A DNA stretch of 64,000 bases, from the NCBI GenBank assembly GCA_001247695.2, contig LGRX02031586.1, positions 1-64,000 of the forward strand, in the 5' to 3' direction. The first letter of the stretch is position 1; each line of letters opens with the position of its first letter. Position numbers and translations under genes: made by a program. Below the pieces are notes generated by a model. The model worked only from the letters and a program-made list of their open reading frames with translations, was not told the DNA's origin and did no database searches. Positions 11,370 to 18,924 of this stretch are shown piece after piece. This DNA comes from Cymbomonas tetramitiformis (taxonomy: Eukaryota; Chlorophyta; Pyramimonadophyceae; Pyramimonadales; Pyramimonadaceae).

Positions 11370-12787
11370 CCCCATGCATCCCACGAATTCCATGAAATCC
11401 ATCCAAATCTCCAGGCAGATTTCAGTACCCGATTTTCACGATTTTGGTAAAAGAGATCTCTAGGTGCCAGATAGACATCACAGGTGGTACCAGTGGGAAT
11501 ATTGCATTAGAATAAGGTACCCAATGATAGGCCAGCGTTGCGGTGAGTTGGGATTATACCATTGGCCGCTATATGACTAGTGCCCCGTGGTACTTGGCAT
11601 ATTACTTTCAGCGTGATTTCTTAAGTGTGGGACGAAATTGCCCAAATTTCAGCTTTGCATGGCCCATATCATGCGGTTTGTGTGACATATTACCAGGAGC
11701 GAGCATAGTGGTGCATGAATATGACTTCAAACTACACCTATGAATTTTGGGGAAATTTTCCGACCATTAGGGTGCGTGTGGGTGACTATTTTGCACAATT
11801 TTTGGGTTGAAATTTGTTAGGATTCAGCATTTTCACCTTAGTGTTGGTGTCTACCATGCGCTGAAAGCACATTATACCGTAATTATAAGCCATGTACGGT
11901 TATGAACGTTTGCATTTGGTCATAAGTTTGCGAGGTGTAGGTGGTGGTACGACAACCCATGTCGATATAATGGGTCATTATGGTAAATGCCGCCACTAGT
12001 CCTTCCCCAGGGACTAGCCAAATGAATTAATTCTAGACAAAAACGTAGCCCTAAAGCGCGGCTACGTTAAGGGTACCCAATTTTGGGGAAACCAGTCCCC
12101 GACTAGAATAGGCACATGGGCTGTGTCCCAGCAAAACACTTTTTGAAGCATGGTAATCAGGGCTCTACATCGGTTTAATTTTCGGCATCGAGGCACCGGG
12201 CACTCCGGTAGTTTCGACTACACTTGTGAGAAACGTATGTATATCGTAAAACTTTCAATATATCTCTAGGTACTGCATGCCGACATCTCTGTTCGTTGAC
12301 TAGCGTGTTGTTATTTCTTGTCAATAATGCTATTTCTTTTCAATAATGCCGTCTCTCACGATCGTACCTGAATAAGTAGACGTTCGGCCTACGTGATCTT
12401 CCCTAACTGGACGTGAATAATCTCGATATAGCATTTCGATCATACTGAGTTACTTCCCCAATGTCCCGATGACACAGTCGTTCAGGTATGATTCTCTCGA
12501 TACGGTTCGATACACGGATCTCTCTCGTTTCGTATGAACCTGCGGGTACAACTCTCCTTAAGGGGTGGCTATCCCCTGATGCACCCACTTCGCATTTGTA
12601 TCGGCAGTGGAATCAGCTATTGCACAGGAATCAGCAGGGCACTAGGCTTGAATTGACAAGGCTCGCTTCTTTTTCGGTTCTTGGGTCCGTGCCCTTTCAT
12701 CTGAGCAGAGGTCATCTGCGTGGCCACTTCGATGTCGCGGGCCGTTGATTGCGCCTTCTACCGCTGTCGCGGTCGGGCACTGACCAC

Positions 12788-12902
12788 ACTACATGGGAAG
12801 CGTGTAGAGGGGGAGTATCCTTATTAAATACAACTGTATTCCTTAAGTACCTTCTGTATTTTGCCAGGATTTCCCAGTATTTCGGAACGCTTCCCATGTA
12901 GT
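12788..12902. repeat. Terminal hairpin of element 1
   Basis: ACTACATGGGAAGCGT (12788-12803) pairs with its reverse complement at 12887-12902, enclosing about 83 bp. The same position in element 2 has a hairpin with a different but equally complementary stem. Confidence 0.85.
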
Positions 12903-13066
12903 GAGCACCTACGGTTATCTATGGCAAATCTTCATAAGCCGACTCCGTGACCGCCTACTTACCGCCCACGCCCGCCTTGCATCGCTCGCTTCCCCAAGCT
13001 CGCTAACATATGTCATTGTGTTCCAAAGTGAGAATATATTACTTTAGTATATCCCCGGTTTGGAAC
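12788..13066. repeat. Left terminal inverted repeat of element 1 (conserved part)
   Basis: Shares order and sequence with the element 2 terminal repeat: terminal hairpin, the GGGGGAGTATCCTTATTA block, CCAGGATTTCCCAGTATTTC, a GCCCGCCTTGCAT segment and one TTCCAAA-type palindrome (13019-13066). It starts at ACTACATGGGAAGCGT (12788). The matching right copy is missing from the window. Confidence 0.8.
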
Positions 13067-13068
13067 AA

Positions 13069-13200
13069 CGGTAATCCTTGCCAATATCATATATTATATC
13101 ATATATTACTGTTTTGAATACATTCCCCGTGATTTATAAGTCTATACGTTAATCCTTGCCAATATTGATTTATATTATATATATTACTGTTTTGGCAATA
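13069..13200. repeat. Two TTGCCAA-type intergenic palindromes
   Basis: CCTTGCCAATAT followed by TA-rich sequence ending in TTACTGTTTTG occurs at about 13072-13110 and again at about 13151-13196, the second closing with GGCAATA. These are element 1-type palindromes located before the methyltransferase gene. Confidence 0.7.
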
Positions 13201-13292
13201 TTTACCGTGATCTGAAACAATCGGAGATTGTTCCCGGAAAGAATGTTGCCGTTGTTCTGGATACATTTACCGTTTTTCTCTTCCGATACCTT

Positions 13293-14027
13293 ATGGAAAC
13301 CCAAATATTCAACGCTGATTGTTTTGATATTTTACCGAACATTGATAATAATTTAATAGATTTAGTTCTATTAGATTTACCATATAATCAAACAGCATGC
13401 AAATTTGATAATCAGATTATTGATTTAGATCGGTTATGGAAAGAACTGAAACGTATCGGTAAACCTCGAACTGCATATGTGTTTTTTTGTACAACTCGGT
13501 TCGGACATAAGTTAATATCCAGCAATGAAAGAATGTTCAAATATGATATTGTATGGCAGAAATCGATGAGTTCGGGATTCTATCATTGCAATCATCAACC
13601 ACTCCGATCGCACGAAATGTTATACATATTCTATGATAAATTACCGACCTATAATCCACAAATGATTGACGGAATTCCTTACACAAGACAGCCTGGTCGA
13701 CGCACTGAATTGTATACTGGTAACAGTCCAAGAATCGATACTATATCTAATGGGAAACGGTTTCCGAAATCTGTAATAAGTATTGCTAATGGTAATTACA
13801 AAAGTAAACACCCAACTGCCAAACCTTATGATATATTAGAATGGATTGTTAAAACTTATTCAAATGAAAATGATAATATACTGGACCCATTCATGGGCAT
13901 CGGAACAACTGGCAAGGTATGCAAAGCTAATAATCGAAACTTTATTGGCATTGAAATTAATCAAGAATATTATTCACGTTTATCACTGCAAAACCTTTCA
14001 AGACAGGTAATGCATGTAGGATCTTGA
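13293..14027 (+). CDS. DNA methyltransferase, N6-adenine/N4-cytosine type (beta-class order)
   Basis: 244 aa. Motif IV LDLPYNQ (residues 27-33) lies near the N-terminus and the SAM-binding motif I DPFMGIGTTGK (198-208) near the C-terminus, preceded by HPTAKPYDILEWIV. This order is typical of beta-class amino-methyltransferases that modify A or C in DNA. Motif IV reads DLPY rather than DPPY. The homologue in element 2 (41718-42425) is very similar, but its last about 20 residues differ: here the C-terminus runs into the antisense end of the split unit. No partner restriction enzyme is visible. A virion-DNA modification or host-evasion role is inference. Confidence 0.88.
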   Translation: METQIFNADCFDILPNIDNNLIDLVLLDLPYNQTACKFDNQIIDLDRLWKELKRIGKPRTAYVFFCTTRFGHKLISSNERMFKYDIVWQKSMSSGFYHCNHQPLRSHEMLYIFYDKLPTYNPQMIDGIPYTRQPGRRTELYTGNSPRIDTISNGKRFPKSVISIANGNYKSKHPTAKPYDILEWIVKTYSNENDNILDPFMGIGTTGKVCKANNRNFIGIEINQEYYSRLSLQNLSRQVMHVGS

Positions 14028-14148
14028 TGACTCGGAAATGCATCTATATTTTCTAAGTAGAATCGATGCTTCGGACACGCCCACCTAGTACAATAAATAC
14101 ATTGTTCCTTACAAGTAACAAAACACCGGTGACAAACCTGCAAAATCA
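13970..14148 (-). CDS. Cys-rich terminal exon/ORF of the split unit
   Basis: Minus-strand open segment following two successive acceptor-like sites (TTTTCAG and TTTTGCAG). It encodes CxxC pairs (VCHRC, CIYC, CITC) and additional single Cys and His residues, suggesting zinc binding. It terminates inside the region overlapping the 3' end of the methyltransferase gene on the other strand. No ATG of its own is convincing, so it is most likely an exon. Function unknown. Confidence 0.4.
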
Positions 14149-14196
14149 AACCTGAAAACATTCAGTATCACTAAATATTACTGAATGATTGTTTAT

Positions 14197-14427
14197 TCAA
14201 ATACCACATCTCAAGTTATGTAGGCAGGGCTTACAATAAATCCTAAAACCTGACAGGGTATCTCCTTGACACATTTCACAGACACAGTAATTGCATTTGC
14301 AGCAAAACAATTGCTTAGCACAAGACATACAGTAAGGACCCATTTCACAAATATGACACTCATACTCTTCTACATTCCATAGAAATGTATTACAGCCTAT
14401 ACAACGAAATTCTGAGTCTTCATTCTC
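14197..14427 (-). CDS. Cys-rich (RING/zinc-ribbon-like) exon/ORF of the split unit
   Basis: Open segment right after a TGTTACAG acceptor-like site. It encodes CIGC, CHIC, CMSC, CCKCNYCVCEMC and CKPC within about 75 residues, spacing that suggests two or more zinc sites. It ends with a TGA followed within 45 bases by the next acceptor-like site. Viral RING-like proteins are common, but the exact fold cannot be named from sequence alone. Confidence 0.45.
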   Translation of the reverse strand, partial: ENEDSEFRCIGCNTFLWNVEEYECHICEMGPYCMSCAKQLFCCKCNYCVCEMCQGDTLSGFRIYCKPCLHNLRCGI

Positions 14428-14459
14428 CTCCTGTAACATTATTCAAAAAAAGTTTAATC

Positions 14460-14840
14460 TCATGCTTTAGGCCATGGCTTGAGGGTTTTGTGAGAAATAG
14501 CACCCCTGTAAACTTTGGTCATGAATTCATCAAATTCCTCCCTAAGCTTCTTACAATGAGCTTTCAGAAGCTCTGTGAGAGCAGGGTCTTCCTGAAAGTC
14601 TTGGAAAACCACATGAGCTCTTAACCTGGTCCTCCTTTGCTTATCCCTTGGCAGTCGGTCTTTCCAGATCCTATATTTGGCGACACCCAGCATTCTGTCA
14701 ATTACCTTACTGTCATGTTCATCATCGTCACTGTCGCAAGCATTATCACCACCGTCATCATTGTCAGGATCTTCATCAGACTTAGCACCATCAAAACCCA
14801 TCTCCTCAGGTTCCACATCAAAATCTTCAGCAGGATTACC
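14460..14840 (-). CDS. Acidic then basic charged exon/ORF of the split unit
   Basis: Begins after a TATTTTGCAG acceptor-like site. The N-terminal half is strongly acidic (runs of D and E including SDDDEHDSK), and the C-terminal half is basic and probably helical (RLPRDKQRRTRLRAH, then an EEFDEFMTKVY stretch). No known domain recognised. Ends at TGA 19 bases before the next acceptor-like site. Confidence 0.4.
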   Translation of the reverse strand, partial: GNPAEDFDVEPEEMGFDGAKSDEDPDNDDGGDNACDSDDDEHDSKVIDRMLGVAKYRIWKDRLPRDKQRRTRLRAHVVFQDFQEDPALTELLKAHCKKLREEFDEFMTKVYRGAISHKTLKPWPKA

Positions 14841-14881
14841 TGCAAAATACATTTACAATAATAGAAAAGTAAGAGTATTAT

Positions 14882-15170
14882 TTACTTGCTAGTGGAACCC
14901 TTGGCTAATAACTCTTCCCTCTTGACTATTTCAGAAGCAGCAACTTCAAAATCTGGTTTAACACAGTTCTGATATTCTTTGCTATACTTTGAAGCAACAA
15001 CTTTTGCCAGTAATCCTTTATTCTTAACAAATCCTTTCTGATGAGGAAGATAACCCCTGGACAGCTTCCTAATATCAGATTTGAGCTTTTCGGGAGAATT
15101 CTTCACACCTAGAAGCTTCTCGGCCTTCTCCTCCAGCCTTTTCTGCTTCTTGGCAACAGAACGGGTCACC
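14882..15170 (-). CDS. Lys-rich exon/ORF of the split unit
   Basis: Follows a TAATATTGCAG acceptor-like site. Encodes a highly basic, helix-prone stretch (SVAKKQKRLEEKAEK and further Lys-rich sequence) of about 95 residues. The TAA is part of a GTAAATA donor-like sequence, so splicing here would remove the stop. No known domain; nucleic-acid binding is plausible. Confidence 0.4.
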
Positions 15171-15177
15171 TGCAATA

Positions 15178-15477
15178 TTAATCAGACCAATAATATTCAT
15201 CAGGAATATTTACATAATAATCCTCCTCTGGGGTAATGTACCCACAATAAAGGCCCTGATAAAACTCATCCTCTAAATAGTACTCCCTTTCTATGCTACG
15301 GTCACTATGTACAGAAATTAATTCTGCATCTATATCTATTCTGCCTGAATATGATACTATACAATTTATACAGCAATCTTTGGATATACAGAAAATACAT
15401 TTCAACTTTGGACAACAAGCTACTGGACATGGGAATATCCCTTCAAGTAGATTACATATGTTGCAGCAGGGTGCCTG
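15178..15477 (-). CDS. Cys-rich alternative terminal exon/ORF of the split unit
   Basis: After a GCATTTTCAG acceptor-like site the frame encodes CCNIC, CPVACC, CIFC and CCINC within the first about 45 residues, then a Tyr/Glu/Asp-rich tail ending just before the next acceptor (TATTGCAG). The stop codon lies 8 bases upstream of that acceptor, as expected if skipping this exon joins the flanking charged exons. Function unknown. Confidence 0.4.
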   Translation of the reverse strand, partial: QAPCCNICNLLEGIFPCPVACCPKLKCIFCISKDCCINCIVSYSGRIDIDAELISVHSDRSIEREYYLEDEFYQGLYCGYITPEEDYYVNIPDEYYWSD

Positions 15478-15544
15478 AAAATGCACAAGTATTTGATAAG
15501 AATAGTTTACAAGAAGAATGATAATTATAACAGTAATACATTAC

Positions 15545-15604
15545 CTTAGGTGCAGATGCCTCCTCGGTATCAGAATCAGGATCAGCAATCCTTTTGCCTT
15601 TGCC
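15545..15604 (-). CDS. 20-codon microexon candidate of the split unit
   Basis: Between an ATATTTTCAG acceptor-like site and an AAGGTAATG donor-like site, the minus strand encodes about 20 charged residues (GKGKRIADPDSDTEEASAPK). Length is a multiple of three and the frame joins both flanking exons. Too short to identify. Confidence 0.35.
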
Positions 15605-15615
15605 CTGAAAATATA

Positions 15616-15810
15616 TTACAACAATTCTAAAAGATCTTTACATTTTTCACAATATAAGTATTTGCTAATATGTGTTTCAAACATAACGACTTCTTCTTTA
15701 TTACAAAACTCATAATAAATACATTCTCCAAAACATTTCACACAATGTACCTTAACAGTAAGCTCTTGAGCAACAGCAGCATCGGGATCAACTTCAGGCT
15801 TGGCAGGCAT
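15616..15810 (-). CDS. Small ORF/exon with readthrough Cys-rich tail (split unit)
   Basis: ATG at 15810 lies 12 bases after an acceptor-like site (TAATAACAG). The first about 22 codons (MPAKPEVDPDAAVAQELTVK and preceding residues) end at AAGGTACAT, a donor-like site. Reading through the putative intron stays open and adds a CxxC-containing tail (CVKC, C, C, CEKC) before a TAA 10 bases upstream of the next acceptor. Intron retention would therefore add a Cys-rich C-terminus. Function unknown. Confidence 0.4.
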   Translation of the reverse strand: MPAKPEVDPDAAVAQELTVKVHCVKCFGECIYYEFCNKEEVVMFETHISKYLYCEKCKDLLELL

Positions 15811-15865
15811 CTTGCCTTTATCCTGTTATTACATAATTACCAAAATGATAAGTACATTGTATTGT

Positions 15866-16429
15866 TTAAGCAATGCAACCTACAAGCCAAATAAAGAATG
15901 CTGTCATGACTGCAAGCAATTCAGTGAAAACAAGTGTCTGCAATGTAGCAGCATTTTCGGACATGAACAAATCCACCTTCATATTTCCAAGACACACGGG
16001 GTGGGTCTTCATGATTTTCTCAGAACAGCCATACCAGTGACCAATACACTCCACAAAGAAATGAACAATGAAGAAAACCACAGTGAAAATGATTACAACA
16101 ACCAACAATCTAATAAGAATATGCTGGTCCTTGATAATCTTCTGCAACTGGGCAGCCTTGGCCTCTGGTTGCATCTTGGAAAGGTCCGAAGCCCATTTTT
16201 CAGCAATATCCCTTTCAGACTTAGAAAAGGAAGCACCATTCCCGACTCCCTGTTTGTACTTAAAACCAGCATCCAGTGCCATATGCCAACGGTCATATAC
16301 ACCTTGATGAGGGCCACCACGGACAGCATAAAGGAGTTTCCCCCCATCAGTGGCACGGGGACTGACCAGGCCTTCGGCAGCTCCAGCAGAGCCACTGGCA
16401 CCAGCAAGGGTCGACTGCTTGGGAGCCAT
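15866..16429 (-). CDS. Viroplasmin/RNase H1 N-domain-like protein with membrane segments (split unit)
   Basis: 187 aa from an ATG 2 bases after a TTTTGTGCAG acceptor-like site. Residues about 30-75 follow the viroplasmin/RNase H1 N-terminal pattern: LLYAVRGGPHQGVYDRW, a central FKYKQGVGNGASF, then a final EKWA. That domain binds RNA/DNA hybrids or RNA. Downstream are two hydrophobic spans (LLVVVIIFTVVFFIVHFFV near 110-128 and one at the C-terminus) plus scattered Cys. A donor-like AAGGTGGAT lies in frame before the second span, so the hydrophobic tail may be an alternative end. Viroplasmin assignment is moderate; role unknown. Confidence 0.5.
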   Translation of the reverse strand: MAPKQSTLAGASGSAGAAEGLVSPRATDGGKLLYAVRGGPHQGVYDRWHMALDAGFKYKQGVGNGASFSKSERDIAEKWASDLSKMQPEAKAAQLQKIIKDQHILIRLLVVVIIFTVVFFIVHFFVECIGHWYGCSEKIMKTHPVCLGNMKVDLFMSENAATLQTLVFTELLAVMTAFFIWLVGCIA

Positions 16430-16495
16430 ATCTGCACAAAACAATAACATAATACAACAATACTATTATTTCATTTTAAAAAGAGTACATACTAT

Positions 16496-16783
16496 TTATC
16501 TGAGTTGCTTCTCTAACTCAGTCACTTTTTCAACAGCTCGATAATAGCACTCTTTCCAGTGGTCTACTTCTGCTCGGAGCTTAGTTTCAACAGAAGTTGG
16601 TGCAGGTGCTTGGTCCTTGTAATATGCACCAGGTAAGTAACCTACACTACAGTTAGGTCCATATGCTATGCCGATACCATATCTAAAGTTCTTCTTAAAA
16701 ACTACAGGCTTGGCTGCTGCTGCTGACTCGGTTACAGATTCGGCTGCTGTAGACATAGAACGAGAACGGGTCGTTACAGGCAT
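16496..16783 (-). CDS. 95-aa protein, charged with C-terminal coiled coil (split unit)
   Basis: ATG lies 6 bases after a TTATCTTCAG acceptor-like site. The N-terminus is basic and Ser/Thr/Ala-rich (MPVTTRSRSMSTAAES), the middle has Gly/Tyr-rich sequence, and the C-terminus is a short coiled coil (VEKVTELEKQLR). It sits in the same position as the 113-aa ORF at 40989 in element 2, which also follows two acceptor-like sites. No known domain. Confidence 0.45.
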   Translation of the reverse strand: MPVTTRSRSMSTAAESVTESAAAAKPVVFKKNFRYGIGIAYGPNCSVGYLPGAYYKDQAPAPTSVETKLRAEVDHWKECYYRAVEKVTELEKQLR

Positions 16784-16867
16784 ATCTACCTGAAGATAAA
16801 GATAACTTGAAGGTAAGTTAGAAGTCTTGAAAACCTGCAAACAAAACAACAAAAAGAACACCGTCAC

Positions 16868-18244
16868 TCACCCGGAGTTTTCAAAGTGTATACCAGCGTC
16901 AGTTGTAAACACCCAGTTATCAGGCTTTTCCTCTGGAAACTCTCTATAGGTATAGTCAAAGACCCTTGCTGTTTTCTCTTCTTCTGTCAACTGTGGTTCT
17001 GGCTTCGGATCTGCTTTCTTTTTTTTCTTTTCTGCTGCTGCTGCTTTCTTTTTTTTCTTTTTTTCTGCTTCTGCTGCCAGTTCTACCCTTCTTTTGTTAG
17101 CCATAGCTATGGTATTTTCCTGAGGGGTCTGTTCAGCTGTTGCTGCTGCCAACTGTTCTTTCAAGTCTGCTATTTCAGTAAACAACTTTCGGGCGTTTGG
17201 GTGTATTTTTTCCTGCAAAGTTTCAACTTCAGCTTCAAGCTCAGCAATCCGTTGGTCTTTGTCATCCGAAGTTCTGTCAGGGGACTTCAGAACCCGGATC
17301 TTGGTGGCCGGTGCTCTTTTCAAAGCAGTCACTTCAGCAGTCAGGTCGTTTATCTGTTCACAGTTCTGTAAGTTCGAACAGGTCAGTTTTTCTACCTTTT
17401 CTCTTTCTACAGAAAGTTCATACTCAGCGGACTCAAGTTCATAGCCTGTATCAGTAAGGTTATTTTTCAGCTCAGTGTTTTCAGCCGTCAGTGCTTCGAT
17501 GCGGGTTTCCAGTTCAAAGATCCGGGCTGTGTTTTCAAGTTTCCGAGGACTGGACTGAGCAGAAGGAACTGGGGTTTCTGGCACTGAAATAATAGGAACT
17601 GAACTGGTACTGGCTGGCGGTGGTTTTGTGATGCGTTTTGTGCCCGGCTGGCGGATTGTCACTGGCGAAGAAAGCGGCGAATCAACACTGAGCCTGGCCA
17701 TACTTAAGGAAAGCTGACCGGTATTTTGAGTTTGCTTAGAAAAAAAAGAGCCTCTGCTTCCTTCTAAACTGTCAAGAAACGCATCACAGGTTTGACCTAA
17801 AGTTGAAAAGTCGTCAGAAACGCCTGCCTCAAATACGTCTTCTTGATCCGCTGCACGAACGGCGGCGAAACAAGGAACAACAACTTTTTTGTGCAACGTA
17901 TCAACAATAGAAGTATAAACTGTGGGTTCATCCGAGTTCTGAAGCCGCTCGCACTGTTTGACAAATAACGCTGGGGCTCCTTCTATCGAAAGCACTTTCT
18001 CACAAGTCTCGATGCGGTGCAGTTCAACGGAACAAAAAACGCCACCATAAGCACACTTCCCTTCACAACGATTATACATACTGTTTTCACACTTCAAAGC
18101 GACACAGCGAGCGTTGCCAACTCTGGCTTTTTTCGAACGATTCGCAAACGTCGGTAGTTGACTCAACGGATCCCAGATAGCCCCTGCACTGTTAGGCTTA
18201 CGTGAAATAACAAGAAGAGAAGAAGTTTCTTTTGAATCTGCCAT
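16868..18244 (-). CDS. 458-aa coiled-coil protein, first exon of the split unit
   Basis: Start chosen at MADSKETSS (18244); the reading frame is open upstream but looks like leader. Residues 30-75 contain a Cys cluster (C-x5-C-x7-C-x3-C-x6-C), possibly a zinc fold. The middle is Ser/Pro-rich and residues about 200-330 form a long coiled coil (LETRIEALTAENTELK and similar). A Lys/Ala-rich run follows (AAEKKKKKKAAAAEKKKKK). The stop TGA is formed by the donor GGTGAGT. Layout resembles the 317-aa protein of element 2 (39943-40896): Cys-containing N-terminal domain, coiled coil, charged tail. Structural or scaffold role is inference. Confidence 0.6.
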   Translation of the reverse strand: MADSKETSSLLVISRKPNSAGAIWDPLSQLPTFANRSKKARVGNARCVALKCENSMYNRCEGKCAYGGVFCSVELHRIETCEKVLSIEGAPALFVKQCERLQNSDEPTVYTSIVDTLHKKVVVPCFAAVRAADQEDVFEAGVSDDFSTLGQTCDAFLDSLEGSRGSFFSKQTQNTGQLSLSMARLSVDSPLSSPVTIRQPGTKRITKPPPASTSSVPIISVPETPVPSAQSSPRKLENTARIFELETRIEALTAENTELKNNLTDTGYELESAEYELSVEREKVEKLTCSNLQNCEQINDLTAEVTALKRAPATKIRVLKSPDRTSDDKDQRIAELEAEVETLQEKIHPNARKLFTEIADLKEQLAAATAEQTPQENTIAMANKRRVELAAEAEKKKKKKAAAAEKKKKKADPKPEPQLTEEEKTARVFDYTYREFPEEKPDNWVFTTDAGIHFENSG

Positions 18245-18349
18245 GTTATATCTTTTAAAAAGGGGCGAATTTTTCAGTGGGCAGGTGGCGGCGTTGAAAG
18301 TACCTTTTGAAAAGTGACGAAAATAGTTCCGCCGCCATGGTAAGTACAA

Positions 18350-18641
18350 CGGATGACACTTAGGTGGACACTTAGGGTCCGGCTGTCATCTCCACTTTAT
18401 GAACTGCTTTTGGACACATGATCTGGTGACCGCCACGTTACCGTCTTCGTGCGTGCGTACTTCGTACTAGTACTGTAGTGTCATCATAATCGTAAATTGA
18501 AAACTGTTTTTCGCTAAGTATTTCCCTGGGAATAGAGATAGAGAAAATTAAAAAGAACTTTTACCAGTTATCGGGAACAATCTCCGATTGTTCCTTTTCT
18601 TTGTTTTCATTTAAGAAATAAATATAAGTATATATATTAAT
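18350..18641. promoter_or_regulatory. Upstream region of the split unit and of the 64-aa gene
   Basis: Divergent intergenic region. Contains GATGACA/TGTCATC as an inverted pair around a doubled GGACACTTAGG-type block (about 18352-18392), and the short hairpin GGGAACAATCTCCGATTGTT plus CC at 18573-18594. Likely holds the promoters of both flanking units; no precise start site can be given. Confidence 0.4.
18573..18594. repeat. Short mobile-looking hairpin (GGAACAATC stem)
   Basis: GGAACAATC-TCC-GATTGTTCC perfect 9-bp stem with 3-base loop, followed by TTTT. Same core as 13216-13234 and 30190-30211 in element 1, with related versions in element 2. Confidence 0.75.
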
Positions 18642-18836
18642 ATGGCTTTGACTGAAGCTCAATTAAAAGCTCAAAGGAAGTATAGAGAGACTCATGTTGA
18701 AAAAACGAAGGCTTTGAACCGTAAGCATCAAAAAACATGGTACGAAAATCACAAAGAATTGCATCGAGAAAAAATGAGGGAATATCAACGATGTCGTCGA
18801 GCGATGTTAAAAAGCGTTAATTGTTGCCAGAATTGA
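18642..18836 (+). CDS. Small basic protein, 64 aa
   Basis: Lys/Arg-rich and helical (ALTEAQLKAQRKYRETHVEK), with a YRETHVExT core shared with the 61-aa protein at 38807-38992 in element 2. In both elements it adjoins the primase-helicase gene on the same strand. It may bind DNA or act as a replication accessory (inference). No family name recognised. Confidence 0.65.
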   Translation: MALTEAQLKAQRKYRETHVEKTKALNRKHQKTWYENHKELHREKMREYQRCRRAMLKSVNCCQN

Positions 18837-18885
18837 ATTATATTATATATATTAGTGATATGGCAACATTTAACGCTTATTCTTA
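18837..18885. repeat. TTGCCA-type palindrome
   Basis: GTTGCCAGAATTG then a TA core then TATGGCAACA. Lies between the 64-aa gene and the primase-helicase gene. Confidence 0.7.
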
Positions 18886-18924
18886 TAAACATATTTAAAG
18901 AATATTATGTATATATAAGTATAT

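Larger units (their letters stand above)
9480..12787. other. AT-rich intergenic DNA with no recognisable gene
   Basis: About 3.3 kb between the arabinokinase gene and the left end of element 1. Open frames are short, unrelated to any family I know and not supported by codon pattern. The stretch contains a degenerate dispersed-motif region (10500-11130), a long inverted repeat (11232-11369), and small hairpins near 12000-12110 (ACTAGTCCTTCCCC region and CGTAGCC/GGCTACG). It probably consists of decayed repeats. Confidence 0.5.
13970..18244 (-). other. Split multi-ORF transcription unit with acceptor-like sites before each ORF (element 1)
   Basis: On the minus strand a coiled-coil ORF (18244-16868) stops exactly at a consensus donor (GGTGAGT, plus-strand position about 16871). 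It is followed by ORFs beginning at 16783, 16429, 15810, about 15610, 15478, about 15170, about 14838, 14427 and about 14140. Each is preceded by a T-rich CAG acceptor-like site. Several segments are open up to a stop lying only a few bases before the next acceptor. The unit could be one gene with alternative acceptors or alternative terminal exons. Base composition is less AT-rich than neighbouring viral genes. The equivalent locus of element 2 is 39943-41330. Confidence 0.55.

Noticed and set aside
12403..12786. Possible missing part of E1 to the left of the terminal repeat
   Set aside because: No similarity to either element's genes or repeats is visible; the element border is set by the match at 12788.
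16886..17371. 161-aa plus-strand frame rich in Phe/Cys/Leu
   Set aside because: Antisense of the Lys-rich and coiled-coil region of the minus-strand gene; hydrophobicity is the complement of AAG/AAA codons.
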